Below are positions 8,178 to 18,378 of a DNA stretch of 64,000 nt, one piece after another. This DNA is from Paludibacteraceae bacterium (GTDB taxonomy: Bacteria; Bacteroidota; Bacteroidia; Bacteroidales; Paludibacteraceae), in NCBI GenBank assembly GCA_024400115.1, contig JAKSNF010000013.1:1-64000 (forward strand), written 5' to 3'. The notes beneath the pieces are model-generated. The model was not told the origin of the DNA and did not search any database. It saw only the letters and a list, made by a program, of their open reading frames with translations. The position numbers were made by a program, and so were the translations under genes. The first letter of the stretch is position 1; every line of letters starts with the position of its first letter.

Positions 8178-11100
8178 ATGAAAAAGACTTTTATTTTTCT
8201 ATTCTCGCTCGTTTTGAGCATGGGGCTTAATGCCGCAAGTTATGGTATTTTAGTGAACGGTAAGCACTATTTTGCAGGGACACAGAACCCCAGTCCCGGA
8301 GACCCGTCTTTCCAAGAATATATGTGCTTGGGTGTACCCCTGAAGAAAGGGGATGCTCTCAGTCTTTATGACAAGGAGAATAAAGCCGCTTGGACAGTGG
8401 CGCTTGATGGTGCTTCGACGAAGAACATCAGCAAGGGTGCGGACGCTTATTCGTGCTCGCAGGACGGCTGCTATGACTTTTACATTAAGCTCAAATACAA
8501 CGCCGACCAGCTCTACGTAGGTGCCGTCGGTGCCGGTTGTTCGGATTGGGGCGAGGATATAGAAGGCGGTGGCGATGACGGTCAGTGTCAAGATGGTCCT
8601 TATGGAATAGAGGTTAAGCGTGGGGATAGTATTTCTGTCTTTCCGGCTACTGCCACGGGCGAACCCGATATGGAAGGGCGTGTGCAGTACATGGCGAAAG
8701 TCAAGTTGATGATGGGCGATACGTGCAAACTGGCTAACCTCAGTTGTGACTCGCGTTGGATGGTGGATATAGACCCTTACGACGCTTATGTAGATTTCAA
8801 GGGCGGAAAAGCAGCGGGTTATGTGGTTGCCCTCGTGTCCGGCTGTTATGATTTTTATATTAAGATGAAGAGTGGTGACGATGTGCTCTATATCGGTTAT
8901 GGCGAGGGTTGTTCAGATCCCAAACCGATAGAGCCTTGTCCCGATGAGCGTACCACGTATGCCACGAGTGCTCCTGCCGAGTGCCCGGACGTGATGTTGC
9001 AAGGCTTCTATTGGGATAGTTACCACGTAGATGGTACTTATGCTCCAGATACCAAGAAATACGGAGATACCAAGTGGGCTACCTTATTGCCCGATGCCAG
9101 TGAGATAGGTGCTTATTTCGATATGGTTTGGTTGCCGCCTTCGGCTAAGTCGGACGGGGGTGTTGGCTACGGTCCTGCTCAATATTCGAATCAGACCTCC
9201 GCTTGGGGTTCGCGTTCGGATCTTATCAAACTCATCAACGCCCTTCATGCGCAGAATACCAAGGTGATAGCGGATGTGGTTATCAATCACACGGCTAATA
9301 AGACCTCGTGGTGCAATTTCTACGAGAACGATTTTGGCTGTTATGGTAAGTTCTCGCCCACGGCGGCTTGGATATGTAAGACAGATGAGATGAACTCTGA
9401 CCCGAAAGCCAAAGACTGTTTAGGTGCCGCTACGGGGGCAAATGATGACGGTTATGGCGACGAGGCTAACTACGCTGCTGCTCGCGACTGGGATCACCAG
9501 AACCAAGCCGTGCGTAATATGTTCAAAGCCTACCTTAAGTACCTCAAGAACTACGTGGGTTATGACGGCTGGCGTTACGACTATTGCAAGGGCTTCCATA
9601 ACTCACATATCAATGATTATAACGCAGCTGCGGGCAATTATTTCTCCGTCATGGAGTACTGGGACGGCAATGTAGAGACCCTCAAGTCGCATTTGAGTGA
9701 CGCTAATTGGAACACCTGTACCTTTGATTTTGCCACTAAGTACGAGGCTCTCAACCGTGGTATAGCCGCCGGTAACTACAATGGTTGCAAGGGTTGCGGA
9801 CTACTCGGTGCAGGCAAGAGCCGTTATGCGGTGACGTTCGTGGATAGCCACGACAGTTTCAGTCGCGACGATAATGAGTTCTTGGGTAAGGGCAATTCGA
9901 TGAAGAACAACGATAATAAGAACAAAGTGCTGCAAGCCAATGCTTTTATTCTCTCTATGCCGGGCGTGCCTTGCGTGTTCTATCCTCACTGGAAAGATAG
10001 TTATACGGGACCGTTCATCCGACAGATGATTGATGCTCGTCATTTGACGGGGGTACATAGCGAGAGTGCTGTTTCGGACGAAGCCACCAATGGCGGTTAT
10101 AAGGCTACGGTGACGGGTAAGAACGGTAGTTTGGTTTTGCTGCTTGGCGATAAGGCTTCGCAAACGGTAGCAGGATATACTAAGTTCGTAGATGGTGTGA
10201 GCAAGGGTTTTGCTATTTGGATTAAGGTGAATAACGAAGAGGCTCCGCACGTGTTTATCCAACCGGGTAGTCAACGCTTTACCGATAACGTGAACGGTAT
10301 TCAAGTGACCTTGGCGGCTACGGGTAGTCTGAGTGCGGTGGATATCTATTACACGATTGATGGCACAACGCCGAGTAAGTCGTCGTTGCATTACACACAG
10401 CCTTTCACTATCAAAGAGACAACCACCGTCAAAGCCATTGCTTATGCAGGAACGAAGGCCTCTTCGGTACAAGAAGCTACCTTCACTTATAAGGAGGCTA
10501 AGACACCGATTACCGTTCGTCTGGCGCAACCCGATGAGTGGAAAGATGTTTATTTGTTTGCTTGGACGGCAGATGGTAAAGGTACTAATATCTTAGGCGG
10601 TTGGCCCGGTACACCCCTGACCTTAGATGCGGACGGCTGGTATGCTTATACGTTTGATGAGACGGTGAAGGAGATTAACTTCATCTTCAACAATGGCGGT
10701 AAGGGAGAGCAAACGGCAGACCTATATACGACGTACGATGTGTGCTATATCTGGACGGGTGAGTGCGAGGTGGAGGACGAAGAGTGTTCTGCTCCCGTGA
10801 CGGACTTTAAGGTTATTCTCTCCCCGGGAAGTAAGGTGTTCAAGGATGCTGAAGCGGGTGTGGATATAACGATGACGGTTATCGGTTCGGGTGAGGATAA
10901 CCCCACTATCTATTATACCTTAGACGGTAGTGAACCCTCAGCTCTCTCGACTAAGAGCACTGTTAATCCGACACTTATTAACATCAAGCAAACAACGACG
11001 GTTAAGGCGTTGGCTATTGCCGGAGATAAGCAGAGTGAGGTGGTGATGGAGACCTATACCTATAAGGCTCCGCAGAACTGGCCTATCACCGTCACGTTTG

Positions 11101-11504
11101 ATAATGCCGGAAACTGGAAAGTGGTGAACCTCTATTCGTGGGGTACGGACACTGCACAAACCAAGTTCACAGGAGAGTGGCCCGGTTCGCCGCTGACCAA
11201 GGACGCTTCGGGTGTATATAAATACACGTTTGACGCTTCTATAAAAGAAGTGAACCTTATCTTCAACGATGGTTCGACCCAGTCCTCTGACCTTTATACG
11301 GACGAGGATGCTTGCTATTCGTGGGGCGACGATACCGAGAAGGGCGGTAAGAACGCTATCTTGGTGGATTGCAGCGCTTCGGACGACCTTGAGGAAGTAA
11401 GAAGCAACACTAATCACCGCACCTTCATGAAGGATGGTTCGATCTATATTCAATGTGATAATCTTCTCTACAATATAATGGGGGAGAGAGTGATGATTAA
11501 GTAA
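8178..11504 (+). CDS. Secreted multidomain GH13 alpha-amylase with starch-binding modules
   Basis: An extracellular or surface alpha-amylase acting on starch, 1108 residues. The start at 8178 is chosen because it gives a signal peptide (about 1-20) and sits just after the promoter. Two related N-terminal repeats (each with CYDFYIK and a GCSD ending) precede the GH13 barrel at about 260-620, with nucleophile Asp468 in GWRYDYC, acid/base Glu493 in VMEYWD and the stabiliser Asp559 in FVDSHD. Then two pairs of modules alternate: a chitobiase C-terminal-like domain (IYYTIDGTTPS and IYYTLDGSEPS) and a CBM26-like starch-binding domain (WPGTPL and WPGSPL). The last 40 residues are a secretion tail ending YNIMGERV. 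The next gene follows after 55 bp and is probably co-transcribed. Domain names are from sequence resemblance. Confidence 0.92.
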   Translation: MKKTFIFLFSLVLSMGLNAASYGILVNGKHYFAGTQNPSPGDPSFQEYMCLGVPLKKGDALSLYDKENKAAWTVALDGASTKNISKGADAYSCSQDGCYDFYIKLKYNADQLYVGAVGAGCSDWGEDIEGGGDDGQCQDGPYGIEVKRGDSISVFPATATGEPDMEGRVQYMAKVKLMMGDTCKLANLSCDSRWMVDIDPYDAYVDFKGGKAAGYVVALVSGCYDFYIKMKSGDDVLYIGYGEGCSDPKPIEPCPDERTTYATSAPAECPDVMLQGFYWDSYHVDGTYAPDTKKYGDTKWATLLPDASEIGAYFDMVWLPPSAKSDGGVGYGPAQYSNQTSAWGSRSDLIKLINALHAQNTKVIADVVINHTANKTSWCNFYENDFGCYGKFSPTAAWICKTDEMNSDPKAKDCLGAATGANDDGYGDEANYAAARDWDHQNQAVRNMFKAYLKYLKNYVGYDGWRYDYCKGFHNSHINDYNAAAGNYFSVMEYWDGNVETLKSHLSDANWNTCTFDFATKYEALNRGIAAGNYNGCKGCGLLGAGKSRYAVTFVDSHDSFSRDDNEFLGKGNSMKNNDNKNKVLQANAFILSMPGVPCVFYPHWKDSYTGPFIRQMIDARHLTGVHSESAVSDEATNGGYKATVTGKNGSLVLLLGDKASQTVAGYTKFVDGVSKGFAIWIKVNNEEAPHVFIQPGSQRFTDNVNGIQVTLAATGSLSAVDIYYTIDGTTPSKSSLHYTQPFTIKETTTVKAIAYAGTKASSVQEATFTYKEAKTPITVRLAQPDEWKDVYLFAWTADGKGTNILGGWPGTPLTLDADGWYAYTFDETVKEINFIFNNGGKGEQTADLYTTYDVCYIWTGECEVEDEECSAPVTDFKVILSPGSKVFKDAEAGVDITMTVIGSGEDNPTIYYTLDGSEPSALSTKSTVNPTLINIKQTTTVKALAIAGDKQSEVVMETYTYKAPQNWPITVTFDNAGNWKVVNLYSWGTDTAQTKFTGEWPGSPLTKDASGVYKYTFDASIKEVNLIFNDGSTQSSDLYTDEDACYSWGDDTEKGGKNAILVDCSASDDLEEVRSNTNHRTFMKDGSIYIQCDNLLYNIMGERVMIK

Positions 11505-11559
11505 ACGAAACGTTCAAAAAGAACGAATAAATAACCCAATTTATTAACTTTAAAATTAA

Positions 11560-14500
11560 ATGCTTATGAGAAAAATTCTTTCTTTAATCACAGCGTTGGT
11601 GCTATGCACAACGATGTGGGGAGCAGAGGTTCCCGTGACCAGTATCACGGTTAATCCCGGAAGTTATGATTTGGAGAAAGGTTACAAAAGTACTTTGAAA
11701 GTAACTGTCCTTCCCCAAGATGCAACCGACCCGTCCGTCACTTGGTCAACCTCTGATGCAACCATTGTTACTGTCGATGCCGATGGCACGATTCATTACA
11801 AAAAAGATGGTGTCGTAACTATCACTGCAACCGCTAATGACGGCAGCAATGTCAAAGGTACTTGCACCGTCTATGCAGGACAATTTGTCTATAACGACAC
11901 TCCACTTATCGAAGGGTTTGTCAATAGTGGTACCTATACCATATCTGCAACCATAGACAAGTTGACCCCTGTCTCCATGGCGGGACAAACAATCCAAATT
12001 GGTACTTTTAGCACCCATCCGGAAAAAGCGGAAAAACGTATCCGCATTACTAATTTCGGTGCAGGTTCGCTATCGCAAAACGGCGTTACTATTGATATCA
12101 AATGGTTCCCCGCTAATGACTCTCTTTACATCGTGAACAAACAACTTATCGGTAAACAGAATGGTAGTGGTTACGACCTCTATATTGCCGGTCGTGGTTA
12201 TTTCAAATCCGATGCTGCCAATACAAGTCATATTGACCGCGCCACAGGAACACTCTATTTAGATGCAGACTACTTCTATTATAAGACTTCAGGTGGTAGT
12301 GCAAGCACATATACGAGAAAAACAGATATCCTACAATTGGAGAAAACTCCTAGAACTCTTTATCTCAATACCGGTGGAAGCAAACTGTGGAATCAAGCTA
12401 ATGCCAAGTTCTCCGCTTATTATTGGGCAGACGGCGTTGAAGGTAAATTTACGGGTTTCTTGACCGCTATTGAAGGAAATGCGGATATCTTCGTAGCCAC
12501 TATTCCTGCCGACATGGAGAAAGTAATCTTTGTTCGTCATGCTAATGATGCAACTAAGGCTGAGTGGAATGACACTAAAGTTTGGAATCAAACGGAAGAT
12601 TTAACTCTTCTTGCAGATAAGGATATGTACACCATTACTGCTTGGGGGCAAGAAACGAAAGTCTGCCTAGGTGAGTGGAGCGTTTATGGTGGTGCTGTTG
12701 AAAAACCCAAACACGATTACACCATTACCGCTTACTTGCCTGCATTCTGCGACGACATCGCTGCTTATGCTGACAGCATACGCGTGATGGGTGGCTTTGA
12801 CGATTGGAGCAATGGTATTTATATGCAAAAAATTGTGGATGAAGACTTTAACGACTGCTGGGTTGCTGAAATCAAAGACGTTGAGGAAGGCACTGAGTTC
12901 AAACTCCGTTTCGGTATGGATGCCGACTGGAAGGTTCAAGTTCAACTGAATGGTGCGAACATGGCTAACGAGGCATTTGGTGAGACCACCGATATCGTTC
13001 TTCATTACGATGGCGAAGGTTATGGTTTTGCTGCATGTGCTGCTCCTGTAGCACGTAAAGAGTTTGTGTTTGTAGCCGGTGAAACAGCATACAGTGATCC
13101 TGCTATATTTGCTATCACTTGGGGTAAGGACGGTTCTAACGAGACGGTTAAACTTGCGAATAAGGCAGACGATATTTATACGGCAGAAATTTTAGAGACC
13201 GTAGATAGCCTTGTATTGGTACGTTGTGCATCGGATGCCACAGAGATTATCTGGGACGGTGAAGGCATGAACGTATGGAATCAAACCGCCAATTACGAGT
13301 TGTGCGACACGATGTACTTTGAGTCTTGGGTTCCTGAGACGAACTTGTTTGCTGTTACTTGCGAAGCTCCGAAACCTATAGAGACCAAGTACTATGCGAA
13401 GAACAATTGGGATGGTGGCGAATGGTCTTGGAAAGAGATGACCAAGGTAGAAGACCTCTATGTATTGGATAGCGTAGTCTTTGGTGGAACAGGTATCAAT
13501 ATCAACTCGAAAGAAGATGATACAGATGCTAAATGGTTTGCTTTGAAGGATATGACGTATGTAGGTGAGGATACGATCCAAGCTTTGGATACGGTACGCT
13601 TTGAGTTGTCAATTAGCGATAAGGACACCGTTCTGACTGCAATCTTGTTAGGTCGTCCTGCACCTGTAGCACGTAAAGAGTTTGTGTTTGTAGCCGGTGA
13701 AGCAGCAGAAAGTGATCCTGCCCTGTTTGCTATCACTTGGGGTAAGGATGGTTCTAACGAGACGGTTAAACTTGCGAATAAGGCAGACGATATTTATACG
13801 GCAGAAATTTTAGAGACCGTAGATAGCCTTGTATTGGTACGTTGTGCATCGGATGCCACAGAGATTATCTGGGACGGTGAAGGCATGAACGTATGGAATC
13901 AAACCGCCAATTACGAGTTGTGCGACACGATGTACTTTGAGTCTTGGGTTCCTGAGACGAACTTGTTTGCTGTTACTTGCGAAGCTCCGAAACCTATAGA
14001 GACCAAGTACTATGCGAAGAACAACTGGAATGGCGCTACTGAATGGTCTTGGCTTGAGATGAGCGCAACAGATCAAGAGAATGTCTATATGTTGGATTCT
14101 GTAGTCTTTGGTGGCACAGGTGTGAACATCAACGATAAGGAAGATGATACCGATGCTCTGTATTTTGCCGCAGATGCGATTACCGTGTTAGATGGTCTTG
14201 ATGGTCTCCCCGGTCCCATTCCTCCCGAACCTAAAAGACGCGACACCATCCCTTATGCTCCTGCTCGCATGGTTGCTCCTTTGGAAGCTCCGACTCTACT
14301 TGCTGGTGACACCATCAAACTGTTCTTCAACGCAGCGGATAGCACGTTGAAAGCTTTCATCACCGGTCGCCCTGCTCCTGCACCACGTAAAGAGTTTACG
14401 TTTATCGCGGGTGAAGCAGCAGACAGTGATCCTGCCCTGTTTGCTATCACTTGGGGTAAGGATGGTTCTAACGAGACGGTTAAACTTGCGAATAAGGCAG

Positions 14501-15147
14501 ACGATATTTATACGGCAGAAATTTTAGAGACCGTAGATAGCCTTGTATTGGTACGTTGTGCATCGGATGCCACAGAGATTATCTGGGACGGTGAAGGCAA
14601 GAACGTATGGAATCAAACAGCCAACTATGCTTTGTGCGATACGATGTACTTTGGCGCATGGGTAGATGATTCTAACCTGTTTACCATTACTTGTGAGGCA
14701 CCGAAGCCTGTAGAGGTTAAATACTATGTAACCGGTAACGCTGCTTTGGTAGGCGAAGAGAAAGCTTGGCAGGCAGACGCTATTGAGATGGTTGATTACA
14801 CTCATACTTTCCCGATGTTAGCTGCCGGTGAGTATCAACTCAAAGTGACCGACGGAACTTGGGAACACGCTTGGGGTTATGACAACCTCAGCCCGACCGT
14901 AGCAGTAGAAGGCTTATACACGGATGTGGATGGAAATATCTGCTTCAACGTTTATACGCCTAATGATGTTACCGTAACCTTTGCTCAAGGTTATGTCGTC
15001 GTGACCGGTGACTTCAAAGGTTCAGGTACCGGCATCAATAACGTGAAGGCTATAGAAGGTCAACGTTACAACATCCTCGGTCAACCGGTTAACGAGACCT
15101 ATCGTGGCCTTGTGATTATGAACGGACAAACGTTCTTACAGAAGTAA
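11560..15147 (+). CDS. Large secreted protein with Big2 domain and three near-identical repeats
   Basis: A 1195-residue exported protein of unknown function; translation may begin at Met3 (11566). A signal peptide (to about residue 22) is followed by a bacterial Ig-like Big2 domain (about 25-105). Three repeats of about 115 residues, beginning KEF(V/T)FVAGE or KEFTFIAGE and containing SLVLVRCASDATEIIWDGEG, lie at DNA 13045-13418, 13663-14030 and 14375-14725; parts of about 140 bp look identical in all three, which suggests recent duplication or gene conversion. Shorter units with KYYAKNNW and FGGTG follow the first two. The C-terminal 40 residues form a secretion tail (YNILGQ, then GLVIMNGQ). 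Placed between two starch enzymes, it could bind polysaccharide in the manner of SusE/SusF, but no family assignment is certain. Confidence 0.88.
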   Translation: MLMRKILSLITALVLCTTMWGAEVPVTSITVNPGSYDLEKGYKSTLKVTVLPQDATDPSVTWSTSDATIVTVDADGTIHYKKDGVVTITATANDGSNVKGTCTVYAGQFVYNDTPLIEGFVNSGTYTISATIDKLTPVSMAGQTIQIGTFSTHPEKAEKRIRITNFGAGSLSQNGVTIDIKWFPANDSLYIVNKQLIGKQNGSGYDLYIAGRGYFKSDAANTSHIDRATGTLYLDADYFYYKTSGGSASTYTRKTDILQLEKTPRTLYLNTGGSKLWNQANAKFSAYYWADGVEGKFTGFLTAIEGNADIFVATIPADMEKVIFVRHANDATKAEWNDTKVWNQTEDLTLLADKDMYTITAWGQETKVCLGEWSVYGGAVEKPKHDYTITAYLPAFCDDIAAYADSIRVMGGFDDWSNGIYMQKIVDEDFNDCWVAEIKDVEEGTEFKLRFGMDADWKVQVQLNGANMANEAFGETTDIVLHYDGEGYGFAACAAPVARKEFVFVAGETAYSDPAIFAITWGKDGSNETVKLANKADDIYTAEILETVDSLVLVRCASDATEIIWDGEGMNVWNQTANYELCDTMYFESWVPETNLFAVTCEAPKPIETKYYAKNNWDGGEWSWKEMTKVEDLYVLDSVVFGGTGININSKEDDTDAKWFALKDMTYVGEDTIQALDTVRFELSISDKDTVLTAILLGRPAPVARKEFVFVAGEAAESDPALFAITWGKDGSNETVKLANKADDIYTAEILETVDSLVLVRCASDATEIIWDGEGMNVWNQTANYELCDTMYFESWVPETNLFAVTCEAPKPIETKYYAKNNWNGATEWSWLEMSATDQENVYMLDSVVFGGTGVNINDKEDDTDALYFAADAITVLDGLDGLPGPIPPEPKRRDTIPYAPARMVAPLEAPTLLAGDTIKLFFNAADSTLKAFITGRPAPAPRKEFTFIAGEAADSDPALFAITWGKDGSNETVKLANKADDIYTAEILETVDSLVLVRCASDATEIIWDGEGKNVWNQTANYALCDTMYFGAWVDDSNLFTITCEAPKPVEVKYYVTGNAALVGEEKAWQADAIEMVDYTHTFPMLAAGEYQLKVTDGTWEHAWGYDNLSPTVAVEGLYTDVDGNICFNVYTPNDVTVTFAQGYVVVTGDFKGSGTGINNVKAIEGQRYNILGQPVNETYRGLVIMNGQTFLQK
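13045..14725 (+). repeat. Three near-identical intragenic repeats
   Basis: Units at about 13045-13418, 13663-14030 and 14375-14725 inside the secreted protein gene. The first two remain nearly identical through the KYYAKNNW-coding segment; the third diverges earlier. Such long identical tracts favour unequal recombination. Confidence 0.85.
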
Positions 15148-15196
15148 GGACATCTTTTCGGGAGGGGTCTTTGATTAGACCTCTCCTGTCTATTTA

Positions 15197-15760
15197 TCTC
15201 CCGCTCGGTCAGTGTATCTCTCACAGATTCCACAGATTTTAATCTCTCGCTGAAAACGCAGACCGGTGAGCCACCGGAGACGGAAAAGTACAGATGGTCT
15301 TATAATTTATTATTCCTTTTGGTTTTTCTATTGTCTGACCGAGTAAACTCTCTCATCCAATAACAAAAACGCAAAAGTAAACGGAGCTCCATGCATTCGC
15401 TCCTGCAGCACTAACGTACTGCTAATAATAAATTATTGAAGAGAAATTCCACAGATGCGAGTGTGGGGAGTGGCAGACGAAACTAATCTTCCCTGCTGCC
15501 ACATCTGCGGAAATAATCGTTCGAGCGTAGCGAGATAAGAATAGAGCGCTGCATAATCTTATTATGGTGCGGGTGACCGCACGGACTGCGAGAGAAACGA
15601 ACGGTCCCTATATAGACATTTATTTATAGGATGGGAGTTTACTCACAATCCGGGAATAAATGGATATATAGAATAAGATAGAAGGGGTGGTTCTGTGAAA
15701 TAGCCCGTAGGGCGTGTGAAATCTGTGAGAGATAAAAATACAACGCGAGTGATCGGGAGA
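15197..15760. repeat. Inverted pair of family B structured elements without cargo
   Basis: TCTCCCGCTC (15197-15206) and the imperfect partner GATCGGGAGA (15751-15760) bound two tail-to-tail family B copies. Copy B1 (plus, about 15209-15460) has GAGTAAACTC (15341-15350), GGAGC/GCTCC (15383-15387, 15399-15403), and inverted 13-mers ATAATTTATTATT (15302-15314) and its complement (15424-15436). Copy B2 (minus, about 15470-15742) has GAGTTTACTC (15635-15644), GGAC/GTCC (15583-15586, 15604-15607) and GTGCGG/CCGCAC (15567-15572, 15577-15582). Both outer ends carry CTCTCACAGATT-type sequence. No protein gene is seen in 15148-15793. Confidence 0.7.
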
Positions 15761-15793
15761 AAAAATAAACTAGAATATTATAATATAAGGAGT

Positions 15794-18166
15794 ATGAAGA
15801 AAATTCTATTTGCGGCATTATGCCTCCTCGGCTGCGCCATTACGCAAGCCCAAGTGACTACCGAACCGGCTATCGTCCCCATCGGCTATACCGGCGAGAT
15901 AACCGTTATTTTTAACCCCAACGAAGGCAACCAAGGTATGGTTGGTGCCACCAAGTGCTATGCCCACACGGGTATCACCTATAACGGCTCCTCTTGGCAA
16001 AAAACGGGCACGTGGCGCGACGGCAAGGAGAAATACAAGATGACACAAAACGCCGACGGCAATTGGGTTCTCAAGATTACCCCTAATATGTTCGAGTACT
16101 ACGGTGTACCCGAAACAACGCCTATCACTCAGATATGCCTCGTTTTCAACGACGGCCCCGGCGGGAGCAAGGAAGGTAAGGCTACCGGCGGACGGGATAT
16201 CTTCATCGACTTAGGCGAAGCTCCTTGCGAAGACATATGGAAGAACTTCACTCCTTCTGCGCCCATAACGAAGGCGCGTCCTGCCGGTATCGTGAACGGT
16301 ATCTACTACGGTGAGGACGGCACGTCCGTCACTCTCTGCACCTACGCTGCCTCCAAGACAGAACCTGCCAAGCACGTCTTCCTCTTAGGCGACATGACCG
16401 ATTGGCGATTGAGCAACGATTACCAACTCTACCAAGACGGTAATTACTTCTGGATTGAACTCAAAGGGCTCACCAAAGGCAAGGAGTACCGATTCCAATA
16501 CGTAGTGGAGCGTGCCGACGGCAAGCATGTGCAGATTTCTGACCTCTTCTCCGAGAAGGTTATTCACCCCGATGACCAGTATGAACCTAAGAAAGTAGAT
16601 CCATCCCTCATCGACTACCCTCGCTGCGGTGCCGATGGCGGTTATGTGACCGTTATCCAACCCGGCAAACCGGCGTATAACTGGTCTGCCTCCTCGCTTG
16701 ATTTCCAACGTCCTAACAAGAACAACCTCATTATCTATGAACTATGGGTTTATGACTTCACTACCGATCGCTCCCTCAAGGGACTGAAGCAGAAACTGGA
16801 TTATATCCAAGGTCTTGGTGTGAACGCTATCGAACTCATGCCCGTTAGTGAGTTTGACGGTAACTATAACTGGGGTTACTCGCCTAACCACTATTTTGCT
16901 TTGGATAAGGCGTACGGTACTCCTACTATGTACAAGGAGTTTATCGACGAGTGCCACCGTCGCGGTATAGCCGTTATTATGGATATGGTCTTCAATCACG
17001 CCACGGGACTCAACCCTATGAATAAACTCTACCCCTACGGCACGGAACTGAAGAACAACCCTTGGTTTAATGCCACGGCTCCTCACTCGAACAATGTCTA
17101 TGAGGACTGGAACCACGATTTTGAACCGGCACAAGACATGTTCTGCCGCGCCCTTCAGTACTGGCTGACCGAGTATAAGGTGGACGGTTTCCGTATGGAT
17201 CTTAGTCACGGTTTCTGTGGAACCAACTGCTCCTGCCTCAAAGATAACCTCGTGCGCATGCAGAAAGCGGTGCAATCCGTTAGTCCAGACGCTTATTTCA
17301 TTCAGGAGTATTGGGGTTCCAATCCTTCGCAATCGACGCTGGTTAACCTCGGTATGATGTGCTGGACGGGCGGTAGCGGACTGAGTAACTCGTATAGTCA
17401 GATAGCCATGGGCTGGCTCGATAAAGATGACGATATCAGTGGCGGTAACCGTGGAGACGGATATATATCCTATTGCGAGAGCCACGACGAGGAGCGCAAT
17501 TTCTACAAGGTTAAGATGTACGGTAATGGTAACCTCAAGACCGATGAGGAGGCGCGTCTGCACCGTGTACCGATGGTGCGTGCCCTCAATTTCCTGCTGG
17601 ACGGACCTCATATGCTCTATCAGTTTGGGGAATTAGGTTATGACTACTCGATTAACTCGTCCTCCGATAACTCGGAGATCAAAGAGGATAACCGCTGCTC
17701 CAAGAAAGTGAATCCGGCTTCGATGGGGTGGCTTTCTTCCGGTTCGAGCCGAATGCAAATCTATGACCAAGTGGCTAAGATTATCAAACTGCGCACGCAG
17801 TACCTGCCCGACGTGTTTGCCGGTGATCCAACGGCTTCTTCGTTGGGTCATGGCAAGAACGTGAGAACGATTCAGTGGGGACAAGATGTGTTCGTAGCAG
17901 GCAATGTGTCGGCTTCGCAATATGAGTCGGTGACGCTACCTCAGGGAACGTGGTTTGACTATATGAACGGTAGTGTAAAGGTAACGAAGGACAAGGTTGC
18001 TCTTGCCCCGGGTGATTTGCTTATCTTAGTGTCTCAGCCTATAGTGGCATTAGAGCAAGTAGAGCAAAAGAACGTTTCCCGCGCCGTCAAAGTGATAGAA
18101 AACGGCAAGTTGGTTATCCGTTATGCCGATGCCGTCTATGACATCACCGGAACCCGCATTCGTTAA
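15794..18166 (+). CDS. Secreted GH13 amylase/pullulanase-like enzyme
   Basis: A second extracellular GH13 enzyme acting on alpha-glucans, 790 residues. The start at 15794 gives the signal peptide (about 1-20, TQA then Gln) and follows an AAGGAG site; the longer frame upstream translates repeat DNA. An N-terminal beta-sandwich region (about 25-130) and a glycogen-binding-like E-set domain with VFLLGDMTDW (about 190-280) precede the barrel, whose catalytic residues are Asp469 (GFRMDL), Glu505 (FIQEYWG) and Asp565 (CESHDEE). The architecture resembles neopullulanase or branching-type enzymes. A secretion tail with VIENGKLVIR and YDITGTR ends the protein. With the preceding two genes it forms a starch-use cluster that lacks SusC/SusD-like transporters in this window. 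Confidence 0.92.
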   Translation: MKKILFAALCLLGCAITQAQVTTEPAIVPIGYTGEITVIFNPNEGNQGMVGATKCYAHTGITYNGSSWQKTGTWRDGKEKYKMTQNADGNWVLKITPNMFEYYGVPETTPITQICLVFNDGPGGSKEGKATGGRDIFIDLGEAPCEDIWKNFTPSAPITKARPAGIVNGIYYGEDGTSVTLCTYAASKTEPAKHVFLLGDMTDWRLSNDYQLYQDGNYFWIELKGLTKGKEYRFQYVVERADGKHVQISDLFSEKVIHPDDQYEPKKVDPSLIDYPRCGADGGYVTVIQPGKPAYNWSASSLDFQRPNKNNLIIYELWVYDFTTDRSLKGLKQKLDYIQGLGVNAIELMPVSEFDGNYNWGYSPNHYFALDKAYGTPTMYKEFIDECHRRGIAVIMDMVFNHATGLNPMNKLYPYGTELKNNPWFNATAPHSNNVYEDWNHDFEPAQDMFCRALQYWLTEYKVDGFRMDLSHGFCGTNCSCLKDNLVRMQKAVQSVSPDAYFIQEYWGSNPSQSTLVNLGMMCWTGGSGLSNSYSQIAMGWLDKDDDISGGNRGDGYISYCESHDEERNFYKVKMYGNGNLKTDEEARLHRVPMVRALNFLLDGPHMLYQFGELGYDYSINSSSDNSEIKEDNRCSKKVNPASMGWLSSGSSRMQIYDQVAKIIKLRTQYLPDVFAGDPTASSLGHGKNVRTIQWGQDVFVAGNVSASQYESVTLPQGTWFDYMNGSVKVTKDKVALAPGDLLILVSQPIVALEQVEQKNVSRAVKVIENGKLVIRYADAVYDITGTRIR

Positions 18167-18211
18167 GCCTTATTTTCGGGGGCATATCAAATACACATAA
18201 TCTACATAATA

Positions 18212-18247
18212 ATGGGCGGCACTGATTCACAGCACCGCCCATTTTAT
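18212..18247 (+). terminator. Terminator of the GH13 gene
   Basis: ATGGGCGG (18212-18219) pairs with CCGCCCAT (18235-18242), with CACTG/CAG inside, followed by TTTTAT. It can act in both directions between the convergent GH13 and glyS genes. Confidence 0.75.
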
Positions 18248-18378
18248 CAGTTTTAGTCAGTGTATCTTCAGTGTGTCTGTACCGTACCTCACCGCATGGT
18301 TGTCCCGATGAAACGGGAAAACCGTATCTAGGGAAAGGGCATTTCAATACCGAACGGTCACCGAAGGATTCCTAAAGT

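Noticed and set aside
11511..11526. GTTCAAAAAGAAC inverted repeat as an invertase crossover site
   Set aside because: Only one copy was found, and the site consensus of the Mpi-like enzyme is not known to me.
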